Below the pieces are notes generated by a model, which saw nothing but the letters and a program-made list of their open reading frames with translations, searched no databases and had not been told where the DNA came from. Positions 22,645-33,160 of a stretch of DNA of 64,000 nucleotides are shown piece after piece; within the stretch, counting starts at the first letter, position 1; each line of letters opens with the position of its first letter. The position numbers and the translations under genes are program-made. Where the stretch lies: the NCBI GenBank assembly GCA_014529385.2, contig CM043968.1:129493018-129557017 (forward strand). Reading direction: 5' to 3'. The DNA is from Adiantum capillus-veneris (lineage: Eukaryota > Streptophyta > Polypodiopsida > Polypodiales > Pteridaceae).

Positions 22645-23672
22645 CTAGGTTAATCCACTGGTTCCTTCTTCTCCCTTAATTTCGATGCCATAATCATTTG
22701 ACCTAGTTAGCACCTGTCTTGGCAATGGATACATGTCTCCCCCCATCCTTGGTGGCTTATCACATTGCGGGCTGATGTGGTCCAACTCTCCACAATTATA
22801 ACACGTGGACGTCTGCCTCCAGAATCTACCATTGCTTTGTCCAACACCACTCCTGGGTTTTTCTTCACCTCCTGGCTGATTTGCAAACCTCCCCCGACCT
22901 CGATTATTTCCCACATTACCTAGCATGTTTAGACTGAGATTCTTCATTAAATCTACCACTTGCCTCATGTCTTGCCTTAGCCCATCACCTTGCACTGTTG
23001 TAGTGACCACTGCTGGCATAACCTGAGGAGTAATAGAAACCATTGGTTCATAATGAACCCCTGGCATGCGACCTTGCAAAGAATCCTTAGGCTGAAACTC
23101 AGACCTCCTGGGTGAAGACTTTACTCCTAGCTGACTCATTCTTCTCAGCTTCCACTCTTTGTTCCTTGCTACCTGTTGTGCATCTTCATATGTCCTAGGC
23201 TTCTTTAGCTCCACTCTCCAACGTATATTCTCCCAAAGACCAGCCAAGAACCTGTCCTTCTTCATCATGTCAGGTGGAGGTACTTGTGGTGCTAAGGCCT
23301 TGCACATCCTCTACCATGCCAGTGAAAACTTACGTATATATGCATCTACTGGCTCACCTTCCCTTTGCACCAAACCCTGTACTTCTTGCCACACTTTGCC
23401 AGGATCTTCTATTTTCACAAACTCCACTTCAATCCATGCCTTAGATTGTCCCAACTCAATCTTACAGGTGGATCAGCCACACGCAACTCCTCTTCAAATG
23501 CTTTGGACCAAACTCGTGCATCACTCTTTAAACAAATCTGGAGAAGACGTAACATCTGCGCTGGGTCATGAATCCGGTTGCTAATGCAGGCAACCTCCAT
23601 CTTTTCCAAAAAGTCTTCCACATCTTCATCACTTCTTCCATGAAATTCCGGATAAGAGAAAGCCATGGCCAC
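22645..23672 (-). pseudogene. Gypsy element gag with zinc knuckle
   Basis: It starts MAMAFSYPEFHGRSDEDVEDF at 23672, with the Retrotrans_gag-type core (VWQEVQGLVQREGEPVDAYI, then MMKKDRFLAGLWENIR) and a CCHC knuckle CYNCGELDHISPQC near 22790. A frameshift lies near 23440 and a TAG near 23312. The final TAG at 22645 is followed in frame by the protease part. Gag would form the particle and bind RNA. Confidence 0.8.
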
Positions 23673-24690
23673 CCAAGTTACAATGCTTTGAGAACCCCTT
23701 CAAACACACGTGCAAGAACCCAACACTTTTGACTGACTCAATCCCTAGAAACTTCAATGGAGCTTGTCTTTAGATAAGGACAAACACATGTACGTCAAAT
23801 GAGTTTTCATAGTTAATCATCGGAATTACAACAGGCAAAGGACATTCCAGTATCTCTCTTAATCTTCTTGGCCCGTACATAAAGACTATGGGATGTTGGA
23901 AAAAAATATTCCTGGACACATGAACATTTATCTGGATTCTTTGTGTTAAATGAAAAGGAGTGAATTGAGGTCCGTTTTGATCATCCATTAAAGACAACCA
24001 TGCAGCTCCCAAGAAGGCACACCTGACTTATCCTCTGATTTTGCCAGAATTTCAGTAACATAACATCATAAATGGCTCAAAAGACCAAAAAACCAGCCAT
24101 CACAACTTGGAAAAATTTTGGTAGAGTTTCCCCAGAAGTAGAGTAGTGAGAACCCAAAATATAGATTGTATATGTATGCATAACCTGCCAAAAATAGAAC
24201 CCAAGCATCAAGTAGGAATCACTAGTATATAGCCTATGGAGAGGTCACAAAAAGGGTACTCCAGCCACCTGTATCACCGAAAGGATCTCACATTTGAGAA
24301 TCCCCCAGCTCAATAAAACCTCACGCTATCGACCCTCTCACGAAAGCTTATGCAAATCTCGTATAGTCAAGTCTCAGAAATGACTATCTGCCAGACCAAG
24401 TCTCAGAAATGGTTGGGACTGCCAAATAAAACCAACTATGGCTCCACAAAGGTATACAATGGCAGTATCCACAAGTAACGTACAATACTAGACAATGCAC
24501 TCAAACAGGCGCCAAATGATGCATACCCACGACAACTCCAAGTGACTCCCACTTGCCAGTGTATCACTCTACTCCAGCTACATGTACCTGTGTGAATCAC
24601 CTGTATTTGTACCTATACCCTGTAACCTGTAATTTGTAATCTGTAATCCCAAATCCCGAAGCTGAAGGTAGTCGAAGAAGATCCTCCATG
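23673..24690 (-). other. Gypsy element leader with copia-like segments
   Basis: On the minus strand the block 24330-24265 matches copia A leader 8910-8985, and 24134-24109 carries the GGGGAAACTCT...TTTTTCC hairpin motif, in the same order as in copia A. A relic copia leader has therefore joined, or been shared with, this element. Confidence 0.6.
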
Positions 24691-24692
24691 GG

Positions 24693-24699
24693 GGCGCCA
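24693..24699 (-). promoter_or_regulatory. Gypsy element primer binding site
   Basis: The complement reads TGGCGCCCCCATGG a few bases inside the LTR end, a form common in plant gypsy elements. The exact tRNA was not assigned. Confidence 0.6.
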
Positions 24700-24705
24700 A
24701 AAGAA

Positions 24706-25860
24706 TGTGAGCGGGTTGGAAACACACACAAAGCCTCTATGATAAGGCGGCACACACTCTTGGAATAACACACACACACATTATGGGGCACCACTCGGCT
24801 TACACAACCCGCCTGGCCGAGACACGAAACACACAGATGGAGTGAGAAGAGAGAGATGTCCCACTTGCCCACTCAACACTCACACATACACACTCATACA
24901 CACACACACTATCAATTCAACTCAAAGGAGGCAAATTGTTGTTGTTTAGACTCAGTGGAGCTCAGCCCAACACCAATGGAGAAAATAGTTTACATAGTAT
25001 TGAGAAAATACACCAGATACAACCACAAAGTTAAGTAGAGGCTTCACTCACCGAAGAAGATTACACCAAAAAAAGCAAAAAATCTATGAGGAATTTAGCA
25101 AAATGGACAGTGCCATTGCGTTCGGAGCGGACCAAAATTCCAGTCTACAATGTCAAAGTGCTCAAATCCGACCTCAGATGAGCAGTTTATGGCCAAAACA
25201 GGCTCCAAAAATAGCAAAAACTTAGTTGTGGCTGTTCTTCCTCCTCTCTTCACGTTTTTTTGGTCTTCTCTTAGGTTTTTCAGTTCCCACACTTATATTT
25301 TTTACTTGGGTACCTTTGGCCTTTTAGTTGACCTCAAACGGACCCCGAATAGACCAAAAAGTGGCCTCACAGTGCATAATTGTCACCCTGCTGCATCCAT
25401 CCGCACACCTGTCCCTCAACTTTTCTCAATAAGGCCATAGATTTGGTCCCGCGACCACATGAAGTAGCCCCAAAAGATGGTACTCATGATGACATTTTTC
25501 ATAATTCATCACAAAACAGCAGCCCCGTTGTGTCTTCACTTACCCACGTGCAAATATTGACCCCATTCGACCTCCTGACGCCACTGGATGTCATCTGACT
25601 CACCTGCTTACCTCATGTCGTCAGCCCACGGGTATCTTCCTTGAAAATTTTTACGCACTACCAACTCCTCATTATTATAGAAAAAACATACTGGCACTGG
25701 TGATAATGAAAATCGATGCACTATGTACATGCTGTCCTACCTGTACACATGTGGGCCCCACTCAACCACTTGGCTCTAGAAAATGAGCAATCCTTTATTC
25801 GATGCAGCATGCATGTGTATGCACATATGCACAATCACTTATTCCAAAAAACTCCTAACA
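24706..25860 (-). repeat. Gypsy element 5' LTR
   Basis: 1155 bp. Plus-strand ends are TGTGAGCGGG and CTCCTAACA, so the element starts TGTTAGGAG on the minus strand. A CA-rich stretch lies at about 24880-24908. Confidence 0.8.
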
Positions 25861-26513
<653 letters not shown>

Positions 26514-26629
26514 AACCCTAAACCCTAAACCCCGTCTTCCTCGCGCCACAGCATCTGTGTGTCTCCCCTGGGCGAGGGCAGCCCTGTGGGGGACGTTAAG
26601 CCACATCGTAGCCCCGCTACCTAGCACAC

Positions 26630-26702
26630 GTCGCCCGTGACCTGCAGCTCATCAAGGACGTCGCCCGCGACCTGCAGCTCGTCAAAGACGTCGCCCACGC
26701 GA
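26630..26702 (+). repeat. ~30-bp tandem repeat, 2.5 copies
   Basis: Units of GTCGCCCGYGACCTGCAGCT plus about 10 bases. Upstream of the ORF1-like frame, where some LINE 5' ends have repeated monomers. Confidence 0.75.
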
Positions 26703-26926
26703 CATACAGCTCACCAAGAGATCCCCTCTCTCTCAGCCCGTAAAAACCAGGCTCTACTCGCCTTACTTCTCTACCCGCTTCCTTCCTCGCTGCTCGTTTC
26801 TTGTCTCTGTTACCTCGCCGACACAGTACATAGGGCATGGCAATGCTTTCACCCCCAAAAATTTAAATCACAAGCCCGTGATCCCACGCTGTGTGTTTCG
26901 ACAAGAACCCCCCCTTTTGCATCCTG

Positions 26927-27685
26927 ATGTCGTTGCCCTTTGGTACCCCTTCTGCACGCAAGAGCTTTCTTGCGGTGGCAGCGGCACCGAGAAAGGACCC
27001 CGGTGCCCGCCAAGAAGCACGAATCACAGCTCTTGAGGCTCATATTCAAGACCTCATCGAGGAGAACGAGAGACTCAAAGACCGCTTACAAAAGCTTGAA
27101 GATGCGAAGGAAGTAGAGAGCCAAGCTCTACTTGAAAAAGCACATGTAGTCGAAGCCTCACTCACCGAAACTGTCATGGCAGCCCAGAAAGAAGCACACG
27201 CAGCAACACATAAAAAGATTGACACAAAGATACAGACGGCCCTACAAGAATGTCGGCTACAAGAATCTCTTGGCCTCAAGGTCCGGATTGGGGGACTACA
27301 CTCACCATGGTGTACCCCGGAGGACACCCTTGAAGAAGCAATCATCAAGCTCAATGACATTCTTCAACCTATCTACATCAAGCCCGAAGATGTTGCTTGG
27401 ATTAACGATACACATAGACATGTGCCACCCGAACACTGCATACTCACTTTCAAGGACAAAGATGAGTGTATGAAGCTGCTATGTCAATCTCCACCTCTCA
27501 AGGGAAAAAAGCTTTGGGTTGCAGAAAAACTGACCATGAATCAACTCAAGAGTAAAGCGAGCGAGCTCAAGAAGATGCATGAAGCGCGCAAGCAAGGTAA
27601 ATGGGCAGTCTACCGAGGTGGCAAAGTGATCATCCAGGAATTTCGAAACCCCAAACCGGCTCTCCCCTTAGCCGGCGACCCTTAG
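26927..27685 (+). CDS. Coiled-coil protein resembling LINE ORF1p
   Basis: An uninterrupted 252-residue frame from the ATG at 26927. Residues ~30-105 form a charged heptad-rich coiled coil (ALEAHIQDLIEENERLKDRL). Residues ~125-200 look like a compact RNA-binding fold (LKVRIGGL, then CILTFKDKDECMKLL). The end has KLWVAEKLTMNQLK and KQGKWAVYRGGKVII, close in pattern to the C-terminal domain of L1-type ORF1 proteins. That family forms trimers and binds RNA with the element. Land-plant LINE ORF1 proteins usually have an RRM and zinc knuckle instead, so this arrangement is odd. No RT frame follows. Alternative: a domesticated or unrelated coiled-coil protein. Confidence 0.6.
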   Translation: MSLPFGTPSARKSFLAVAAAPRKDPGARQEARITALEAHIQDLIEENERLKDRLQKLEDAKEVESQALLEKAHVVEASLTETVMAAQKEAHAATHKKIDTKIQTALQECRLQESLGLKVRIGGLHSPWCTPEDTLEEAIIKLNDILQPIYIKPEDVAWINDTHRHVPPEHCILTFKDKDECMKLLCQSPPLKGKKLWVAEKLTMNQLKSKASELKKMHEARKQGKWAVYRGGKVIIQEFRNPKPALPLAGDP

Positions 27686-27827
27686 GTTTTTTGTTCTCCC
27701 TTTACCCTACCCTCTTGATGGACCCTCAGTCCTTAACTGATATGTATCAACCCGCACTGAGAACGATTTGTTGTAATGTTGTGTTTTTGGTCCCATAGGT
27801 CATATATGACCTCCGTGGACGATAATT

Positions 27828-27830
<3 letters not shown>

Positions 27831-27876
<46 letters not shown>
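27831..27876. repeat. (CT)n microsatellite
   Basis: About 22 CT units at the 3' end of the ORF1-only element. Confidence 0.97.
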
Positions 27877-27879
<3 letters not shown>

Positions 27880-28449
27880 GTGCAACACATTTTTGATGAC
27901 TCTATCCGAGCATAGCCAAGTACCTGCATCCCAAACGGAGAACATGATGGAGCAATGAGGAGGAGAAAGACTTGCTAATCCCAACACCTTTGAAACCACC
28001 ACAATGTGTACTAGAATCGAGTTCACAAACCGAACCTACCTCCGTTTTCTCCCCTTTGGATAGGTGGGAAGGGAGTTCTCCCACAAGGCCAAAAATAGAG
28101 CACCCCCACTCTAAAACCTTCGCAGACAAGGTGTCAAGAGCTAGTATCACTACCACATTCGCAATCCTATATTTTGGGGGGGGGGGGGGGTAAAAAAAAA
28201 ACACATATTCAAAAGCTTTCAAAAAGAAAAAAGAATTCACTTTTTGCATTTAGTACATCAACCTTTGCATTCACTATAAGAAGAGAGTCTTTTTTTTTCA
28301 AACTCACAAAATGTGAGTGCGATTTATGAATTAAGACCGAGAAAAATTTACATAGCTAGCCATGCTTGCACAGAGCCATGGCGTCAACCATAATACCAAA
28401 TACTCAGACCATACATCATATATATCGACATAAAGAGGAGCCACCCCGA
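27877..28449. other. Unassigned sequence left of copia D
   Basis: Contains a 17-base poly-G run (about 28174-28190) followed by poly-A. No gene recognised. The last five bases CCCGA are the TSD of copia D. Confidence 0.4.
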
Positions 28450-28640
28450 TGTTGGGGTTAAGGCCTATGTGCCTTGACCGGTCACCCAGGTCATGGGTGC
28501 CCACCCACTGTTACCCTATACTTATAGTGAGTATACTGTATAGGGGGAGCTGCCACTTCACAGTCTCCCCACCCACATCGTGTGTGTGTCTCCTTCTCTC
28601 TCTCTCACTCTCCGTCTATGGTGCTCCCCGATCCCCTTCA
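28450..28640 (+). repeat. Copia D 5' LTR
   Basis: 191 bp, TGTTGGGGTTAAGG to CCCCTTCA. Its start resembles the copia A and A2 LTR starts. Confidence 0.95.
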
Positions 28641-28642
28641 AT

Positions 28643-28654
28643 TGGTATCAGAGC
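28643..28654 (+). promoter_or_regulatory. Copia D primer binding site (initiator Met tRNA)
   Basis: TGGTATCAGAGC two bases after the LTR. Confidence 0.95.
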
Positions 28655-30274
28655 TATGGTGACTGCGGAGAGCACGACGGCTTTGAGAGCTTCGAGGCGA
28701 TAGATCGCTCGCTCTTGACGGTAGAGAGATTAAGAAATCTTGGAAGCTTTGTGAGAATGCAATGGTGAGCTCAGTTGAGAGTGATGTATGCTCTTGTGGA
28801 AGCTCAGAAAGGAGTGTGGAAGATTGTGTGTAAGTGAAGGTGCTTCCCTAAAACTGTGTGCGCAACAGCACTGTTTTCAGATTCGTTTTTCTCCTTGTAG
28901 AATGCAGATCTGAGAATATTTTTCTCCACGCCCATCCATTTCGACGTGGTCTACAACTTTGCAGAAGAAACTTTTTGCAAATTCTTCACCGTTTTGCTGA
29001 TATTCAGCTCAGACTGACTGTATACAGAAATTCCAGATTTTTTGTTGTCGCATTGTGTGCGAGTTTGATGCACTTTTGGAAGCACGGGAGATGCTTGAAA
29101 TTGAGTGCATAAATTCTGAGCTGAAGATGCAATTGCAGCTTGTGTTAAGCTTGTGGTTTGAGGATTTTTGGTAGACTTGGGCAACGAAGTACGGAGGCGT
29201 TTACACACCACCGAGGCGGTCTCTTGAGAGACGCAGTTTTTGGAGCACACAGGTGGAGCTTCTTTCACTGGTTTTCACAGGATACTTTGGCAATGATTTT
29301 GTGCTTGGATTCATGGTCTTTGCGGATGGTTTGCATATGGTTATGGCGCATGGTTGATGCCCATTATACATGCATTTTGGCGAGCACTTTCAAGTGCCGG
29401 TGAGCTCTCTTGAGAGCATTGTTTTCGCATTGATCAAGTTTCCGGATTGCAAATCTTTTGGCGCTTGCTTATGCGCGGTCACTCCGTTGATGTACGTTGA
29501 GTGCGGATTGCCATTGTATGTGAAAATGTGAAGCCATTTTGGCATTTCTACTCATTGCCATTGAGTAGTGTTATGGTTTATGGTAGAGATTGTACTTGAG
29601 TTTTTGCTCAATTTTTAGGGGAAACTCTGTCGGATTTTTCCTAGATTCTCGCCATAGTCTGTGATTGAGTGTTTACTCTCACTTTAACAGGTTTTGTCAG
29701 TTTGGACACAGTTTTGTGTTTTTGTATCCACTCTCGCAAGAGTGAGGAGTTGTGTATCTTTCTTTGCTTGAGACAGTGGTTTGCTCTCGGGTGGGAGAGT
29801 CTTGTGATCTCGAGCATTGTTTGCCATAGTTTTGCAGAGCTTATGCATGTATGTTGAGTGTAGTTTGATGCGCATTGATTTCTCATTGTATTGAGCTTGC
29901 AGGACAATGGTTATTTTGTGTTGATAGCCATTGTGCGTTGAAACTCTGGCGAAATTTTCCCAGGAGTTTTATGCATATCATTTATGCAATCTAGGTAGGA
30001 ATTGCGGGTTGCACTTAGCATTTGCGTCCGGTGTTCTCTGTAGGTGGGAGATTTGTGCGTGTGTATGCATTGATACCGCACAGTGTGGGCTTGGTGATTA
30101 GCTCACAGATTGCAGTGTGATACTAGAGCATGCGAGGCTTGTATTGACATTGCGGGAGCTCTATTTTGGAGTGTGTCTCACAGGTTTTACATTGTGTTTT
30201 TGGCCATATTTGTAGACAATTTCCAAGTGTTGTTGGTGAGGTGGTTTTGCTTTCTAGTTTGCTACATTGTGCTC
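28655..30274 (+). other. Copia D long untranslated leader
   Basis: 1.6 kb without a supported gene. Two copies of the leader hairpin motif lie at 29617-29643 (GGGGAAACTCTGTCGGATTT) and 29938-29965 (AAACTCTGGCGAAATTTTCC). The second is about 310 bases before gag, further away than in copia A. Confidence 0.7.
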
Positions 30275-30862
30275 ATGGTAGAGACAGGTGATCACTCAGA
30301 TTATGATCTCTCCAAAATGTGCATGTTTGATGGGTCAGACTTTGCAGCATGGAGAGAGTGTATGCTTGATGCATTGACACAGCAAGGGTTGCATCGACCA
30401 TTGAGTGGTGATGCAGGTAGACCTTCAAACATGTCTGACGATCAGTGGCAGGAGCTAGAAGAGATGGCACTATCTACACTCTCTGTGCACCTTGCGGAAT
30501 CTCTTGTTATGTATGAGACTACTTCGAGAGAACTTTGGCGCAGATTACATGATATGTATGATAGATATGAGTCATCAAGGACTCGTGTGAGACATGTACA
30601 TTCACGAGTACGCCGACAGGTGACATGTTGGTATTGTGGTCATTCTAGACACGTTAGACAGCGTTGTTTTCGTCGTATGCGACATCGTAGGAGACATGGC
30701 AATCTCAGAGATGTATGTAGTGATGCCATGGACTCAGTTGCTTTGACAGTTGAGGCAGATGTAGTGTCGGAGTATACTAGTGACGAGGATGTCACTTTAG
30801 CTCGAGTTATACATGAGATGCTATACATGTGGATAGTGCACTCCCTTCGCAGTGGTTGCTAG
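30275..30862 (+). CDS. Copia D gag
   Basis: From the ATG at 30275 (MVETGDHSDYDLSKMCMFDG), 195 residues. It matches the copia gag start (FDGSDFAAWRECMLDALTQQ, then MALSTLSVHLAESLVMYET) and has a CCHC knuckle CWYCGHSRHVRQRC near 30627. It is much shorter than the copia A gag: the middle third is replaced by a short Arg-rich stretch. The stop at 30860 overlaps the next frame by 34 bases. It could make a functional RNA-binding gag. Confidence 0.75.
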   Translation: MVETGDHSDYDLSKMCMFDGSDFAAWRECMLDALTQQGLHRPLSGDAGRPSNMSDDQWQELEEMALSTLSVHLAESLVMYETTSRELWRRLHDMYDRYESSRTRVRHVHSRVRRQVTCWYCGHSRHVRQRCFRRMRHRRRHGNLRDVCSDAMDSVALTVEADVVSEYTSDEDVTLARVIHEMLYMWIVHSLRSGC

Positions 30863-31491
30863 ACGCAGATGCTATGTTTCATGTCACGCCGCATCGTGAA
30901 TGGTTTTGTAGCTATTCTAGCGGGATGCTTGGTAGTGTACGTTTGACCAATGGATCGGTGCATGCGATAGCAGGTGCAGGAGATGTGAGATTGTCATTAC
31001 CGAGTGGTGCATCTTACTTGTTACGACATGTGCGCTATGTACCAGATTTGATAGTGAGTTTGATCTCGATTGGTCAGCTTAGAGATTGTGGATGTCAGAT
31101 TTCGCTACGAGAGCGAGATTTTGTGATGCATTTGGGTTCGCTAGTGATTGAGAGAGGTGCCAGGAGTGGTACAGGTTACTTATTGCATGTGGATCACGGG
31201 AGAGACGGTGTTGTCTCTGTGATCATGCAGCCAGGTAGAGAGCGAGAGAGCAGGCGAGTCTCTTTTGCTTGTGGGTTGCAGGATGCTTTGCATGGAGTGC
31301 ATAGCAGTGACCTTGTTATGCAGGTTGCGTCTACGGATGCACAGGTAGAGTGGGACAGCTCTAGTGAGTCACAACAGGATGAGTCATCAGAGGTGATGAC
31401 AGAGATGACTCACATGGATGCTGAGATGTTGGCTATTCTGGAGTCATTTCTTGATATGCTTATGCCAGAGCTTGATGCAGATTCAGGATAG
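30829..31491 (+). CDS. Copia D degenerate protease frame
   Basis: About 220 codons, offset -1 from gag and overlapping it, with no ATG at its start. It keeps the pattern around the protease (SQWLLDADAMFHVTPHREWF) and after it (VRYVPDLIVSLISIGQLRDCG), but the catalytic DSGA reads DADA, so activity is doubtful. The C-terminal half is an acidic Ser/Glu/Met-rich stretch not seen in copia A. The frame change could be a mutation or a -1 shift; no convincing slippery site was found. Confidence 0.6.
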   Translation: MDSALPSQWLLDADAMFHVTPHREWFCSYSSGMLGSVRLTNGSVHAIAGAGDVRLSLPSGASYLLRHVRYVPDLIVSLISIGQLRDCGCQISLRERDFVMHLGSLVIERGARSGTGYLLHVDHGRDGVVSVIMQPGRERESRRVSFACGLQDALHGVHSSDLVMQVASTDAQVEWDSSSESQQDESSEVMTEMTHMDAEMLAILESFLDMLMPELDADSG

Positions 31492-31926
31492 ATGGATACT
31501 CTTGGTACACATGTGATATGTGGTGGGCACGAGGAGTCACTCCAGATCTCGGAGTCAGAGTGCCATGGTCTCTATGATAGGGGACAGGATTGCCATGAGT
31601 TGAGTTCTGAGTTGGAGGTGGAAGAGGTTGCCAGGGTTGCATCAAAGTTCGGTGTCCTCATGTACGAGATGCTGATCTCGAGGCCCGACATAGCAGCTGC
31701 AGTGGGAGCATTAGCAGCAGGGTTGATTAGTTGTTCGATGATTGATCTCGGCATAGAGCATAGGGGAGGTTTGCAGGTATTGGACCGATACTTGCAGGAG
31801 TGCATGAGCTCTTGTAGACTATTTGCAGAGCTTGGAGCTAGCTCTGTGTGGCTTTCACAGCGGGATGTTTGTCTATCAGTAGAGCCGGATGCACTAGCTC
31901 ATCGAGAGTCAGTGGGCATAGGTTGA
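31492..31926 (+). pseudogene. Copia D RT/RNase H remnant
   Basis: The frame contains LMYEMLISRPDIAAAVGALA, matching LMYAMIATRPDIAFAVGVVS after the RT of copia A. Upstream pol domains are missing, and RNase H is reduced to short scraps. It directly follows the protease frame after one stop. Confidence 0.65.
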
Positions 31927-31975
31927 GAGAATATCTCACCTTCTATTAGTTGTACACTAGTAGATCTTGCTTAAA

Positions 31976-32025
31976 GGCACATTGGCCTTTAAGTGGGAGG
32001 TTGTTGGGGTTATGGCCTATGTGCC
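31976..32025 (+). promoter_or_regulatory. Copia D polypurine tract hairpin
   Basis: Arms GGCACATTGGCC (31976-31987) and GGCCTATGTGCC (32014-32025) enclose AAGTGGGAGG and the LTR start. Compare 13420-13469 and 38432-38481. Confidence 0.7.
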
Positions 32026-32192
32026 TTGACTAGTCGCCCAGGTCATGGGCGCCCACCCACTGTTACCCTATACTTATATTGAGTATACTGTATAGGGGGA
32101 GCTGCCACTTCACAGTCTCCCCACCCACATCGTGTGTGTGTCTCCTTCTCTCTCTCTCACTCTCCGTCTATGGTGCTCCCCGATCCCCTTCA
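32002..32192 (+). repeat. Copia D 3' LTR
   Basis: 191 bp, TG...CA ends, followed by the TSD CCCGA. Confidence 0.95.
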
Positions 32193-32999
32193 CCCGAAAC
32201 TAAGACAACAAAGCAAACTAGCTGAGAAGGGAGCCACCCGCGATAGAAGAAGCAACCTCCTATGTGATTTCCACTGGACATCCACCCTCTGTTCACCGGG
32301 TAGGACACCACACACAAAAGACCGCCACCGAAGCCGAATAGCCGCATGCCGCAAGAAGGGGGGCAACCTGAAGCTCCATCACTAGTCGTTCAGGGGCCAT
32401 TCACCAAAAAGAACCGCCGCCGACCAACCAATCTGAACCCTATCCACTGGAAGAGCATCCATGTGTCACCAAGAAAACCCACCAACTTTGACATGGAGCA
32501 CCTCCAGATCCCGTTACCAACCCTCCCTTCCACACCATGACCCACAAGATCACAGTGATGTAGAGAGCCCGCAAACCAAAACTTGGCTTCAAGGGAGTCA
32601 AACCCTTTTGCCATGCAGTGCCGCCACGAGAATGCCACTGCCACAAGCACCACAACCCCATCCGCAGCCGAGCCACCAAAGAGATCCAGCCGCCGTGGTG
32701 GCCCATACATGCCATGGAGGGATGGCCTCCACCACATGTGCAAAAATAGATGGTCGTCGATACTGTCGTGGACGATGGGCACAGGCCAGCCAATGTCTCC
32801 CACCTAGAGACAGCCTCAGCACCTTGTATTGCAGATCCCATGTCTCGCCATAGATACCCCACCATGCCCATGGTGCCTTAGAAGAAGAATAACCCACCTT
32901 CCTAAAACAATCCGCCTATGAGTCCCCCTACTCTTGCAGAGCTGCCAAAGCTAAAGCAAGACACCCTTGCTCCTAGGCTTCGACAAAGTTGAAAAAAAA
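32193..32999. other. GC-rich sequence, no recognised gene
   Basis: Base composition rises markedly after copia D. Long frames exist on both strands (for example minus 32390-32871) but look like composition effects: rich in Trp, Gly and Cys on one strand, and Pro, His and Thr on the other. Confidence 0.35.
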
Positions 33000-33160
33000 C
33001 TCCCTAAAAGACTACTTAAAGAGAGATTTTTTTTTAAATTAAAAAAACCCTCCCTAATGGATTTGCGCCTCCCTAATGGATGTGCGGTGCGTTGGTGTAG
33101 ATCCATTAGGGAGGGTTTTTTTTATAAAAAAACTCTCTCTTTAAGTAGTCTTTTAGGGAG
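33000..33160. repeat. Foldback element with ~60-bp arms
   Basis: Left arm CTCCCTAAAAGACTACTTAA to about 33065, right arm ending TTAAGTAGTCTTTTAGGGAG at 33160. The ~40-bp centre repeats CCTCCCTAATGGAT. The arms are nearly perfect. No clear TSD was found. Confidence 0.85.

Larger units (their letters stand above)
20437..25860 (-). mobile_element. Ty3/gypsy-type element with gag and protease only
   Basis: Direct repeats of about 0.87 kb (20437-21310) and 1.16 kb (24706-25860) flank a 3.4-kb internal region read on the minus strand: primer site, leader, gag, protease, short acidic end. There is no RT, RNase H or integrase between the protease and the LTR. It therefore resembles non-autonomous LTR-gag elements that depend on a helper. 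The left LTR lacks its outer ~280 bp. Confidence 0.75.
28450..32192 (+). mobile_element. Copia D, non-autonomous LTR retrotransposon
   Basis: Two 191-bp LTRs, TSD CCCGA at 28445-28449 and 32193-32197, primer site, 1.6-kb leader, gag, a short protease-like frame and a pol remnant, then the polypurine tract. Only 3.7 kb long: integrase and nearly all RT are absent. By eye about 6 differences separate the LTRs, so it moved fairly recently, presumably using enzymes of a relative. Confidence 0.92.

Noticed and set aside
23159-23584. Plus-strand frame over the gypsy gag
   Set aside because: Shadow of the minus-strand gag, which has clear family motifs.
21790-23672. Endogenous pararetrovirus origin of the gag-protease block
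   Set aside because: It is flanked by LTRs with primer site and polypurine tract, and has no movement protein or RT; gypsy-type LTR element fits better.
32390-32897. Overlapping long frames on both strands in GC-rich DNA
   Set aside because: Composition effect; neither strand shows a recognisable domain.
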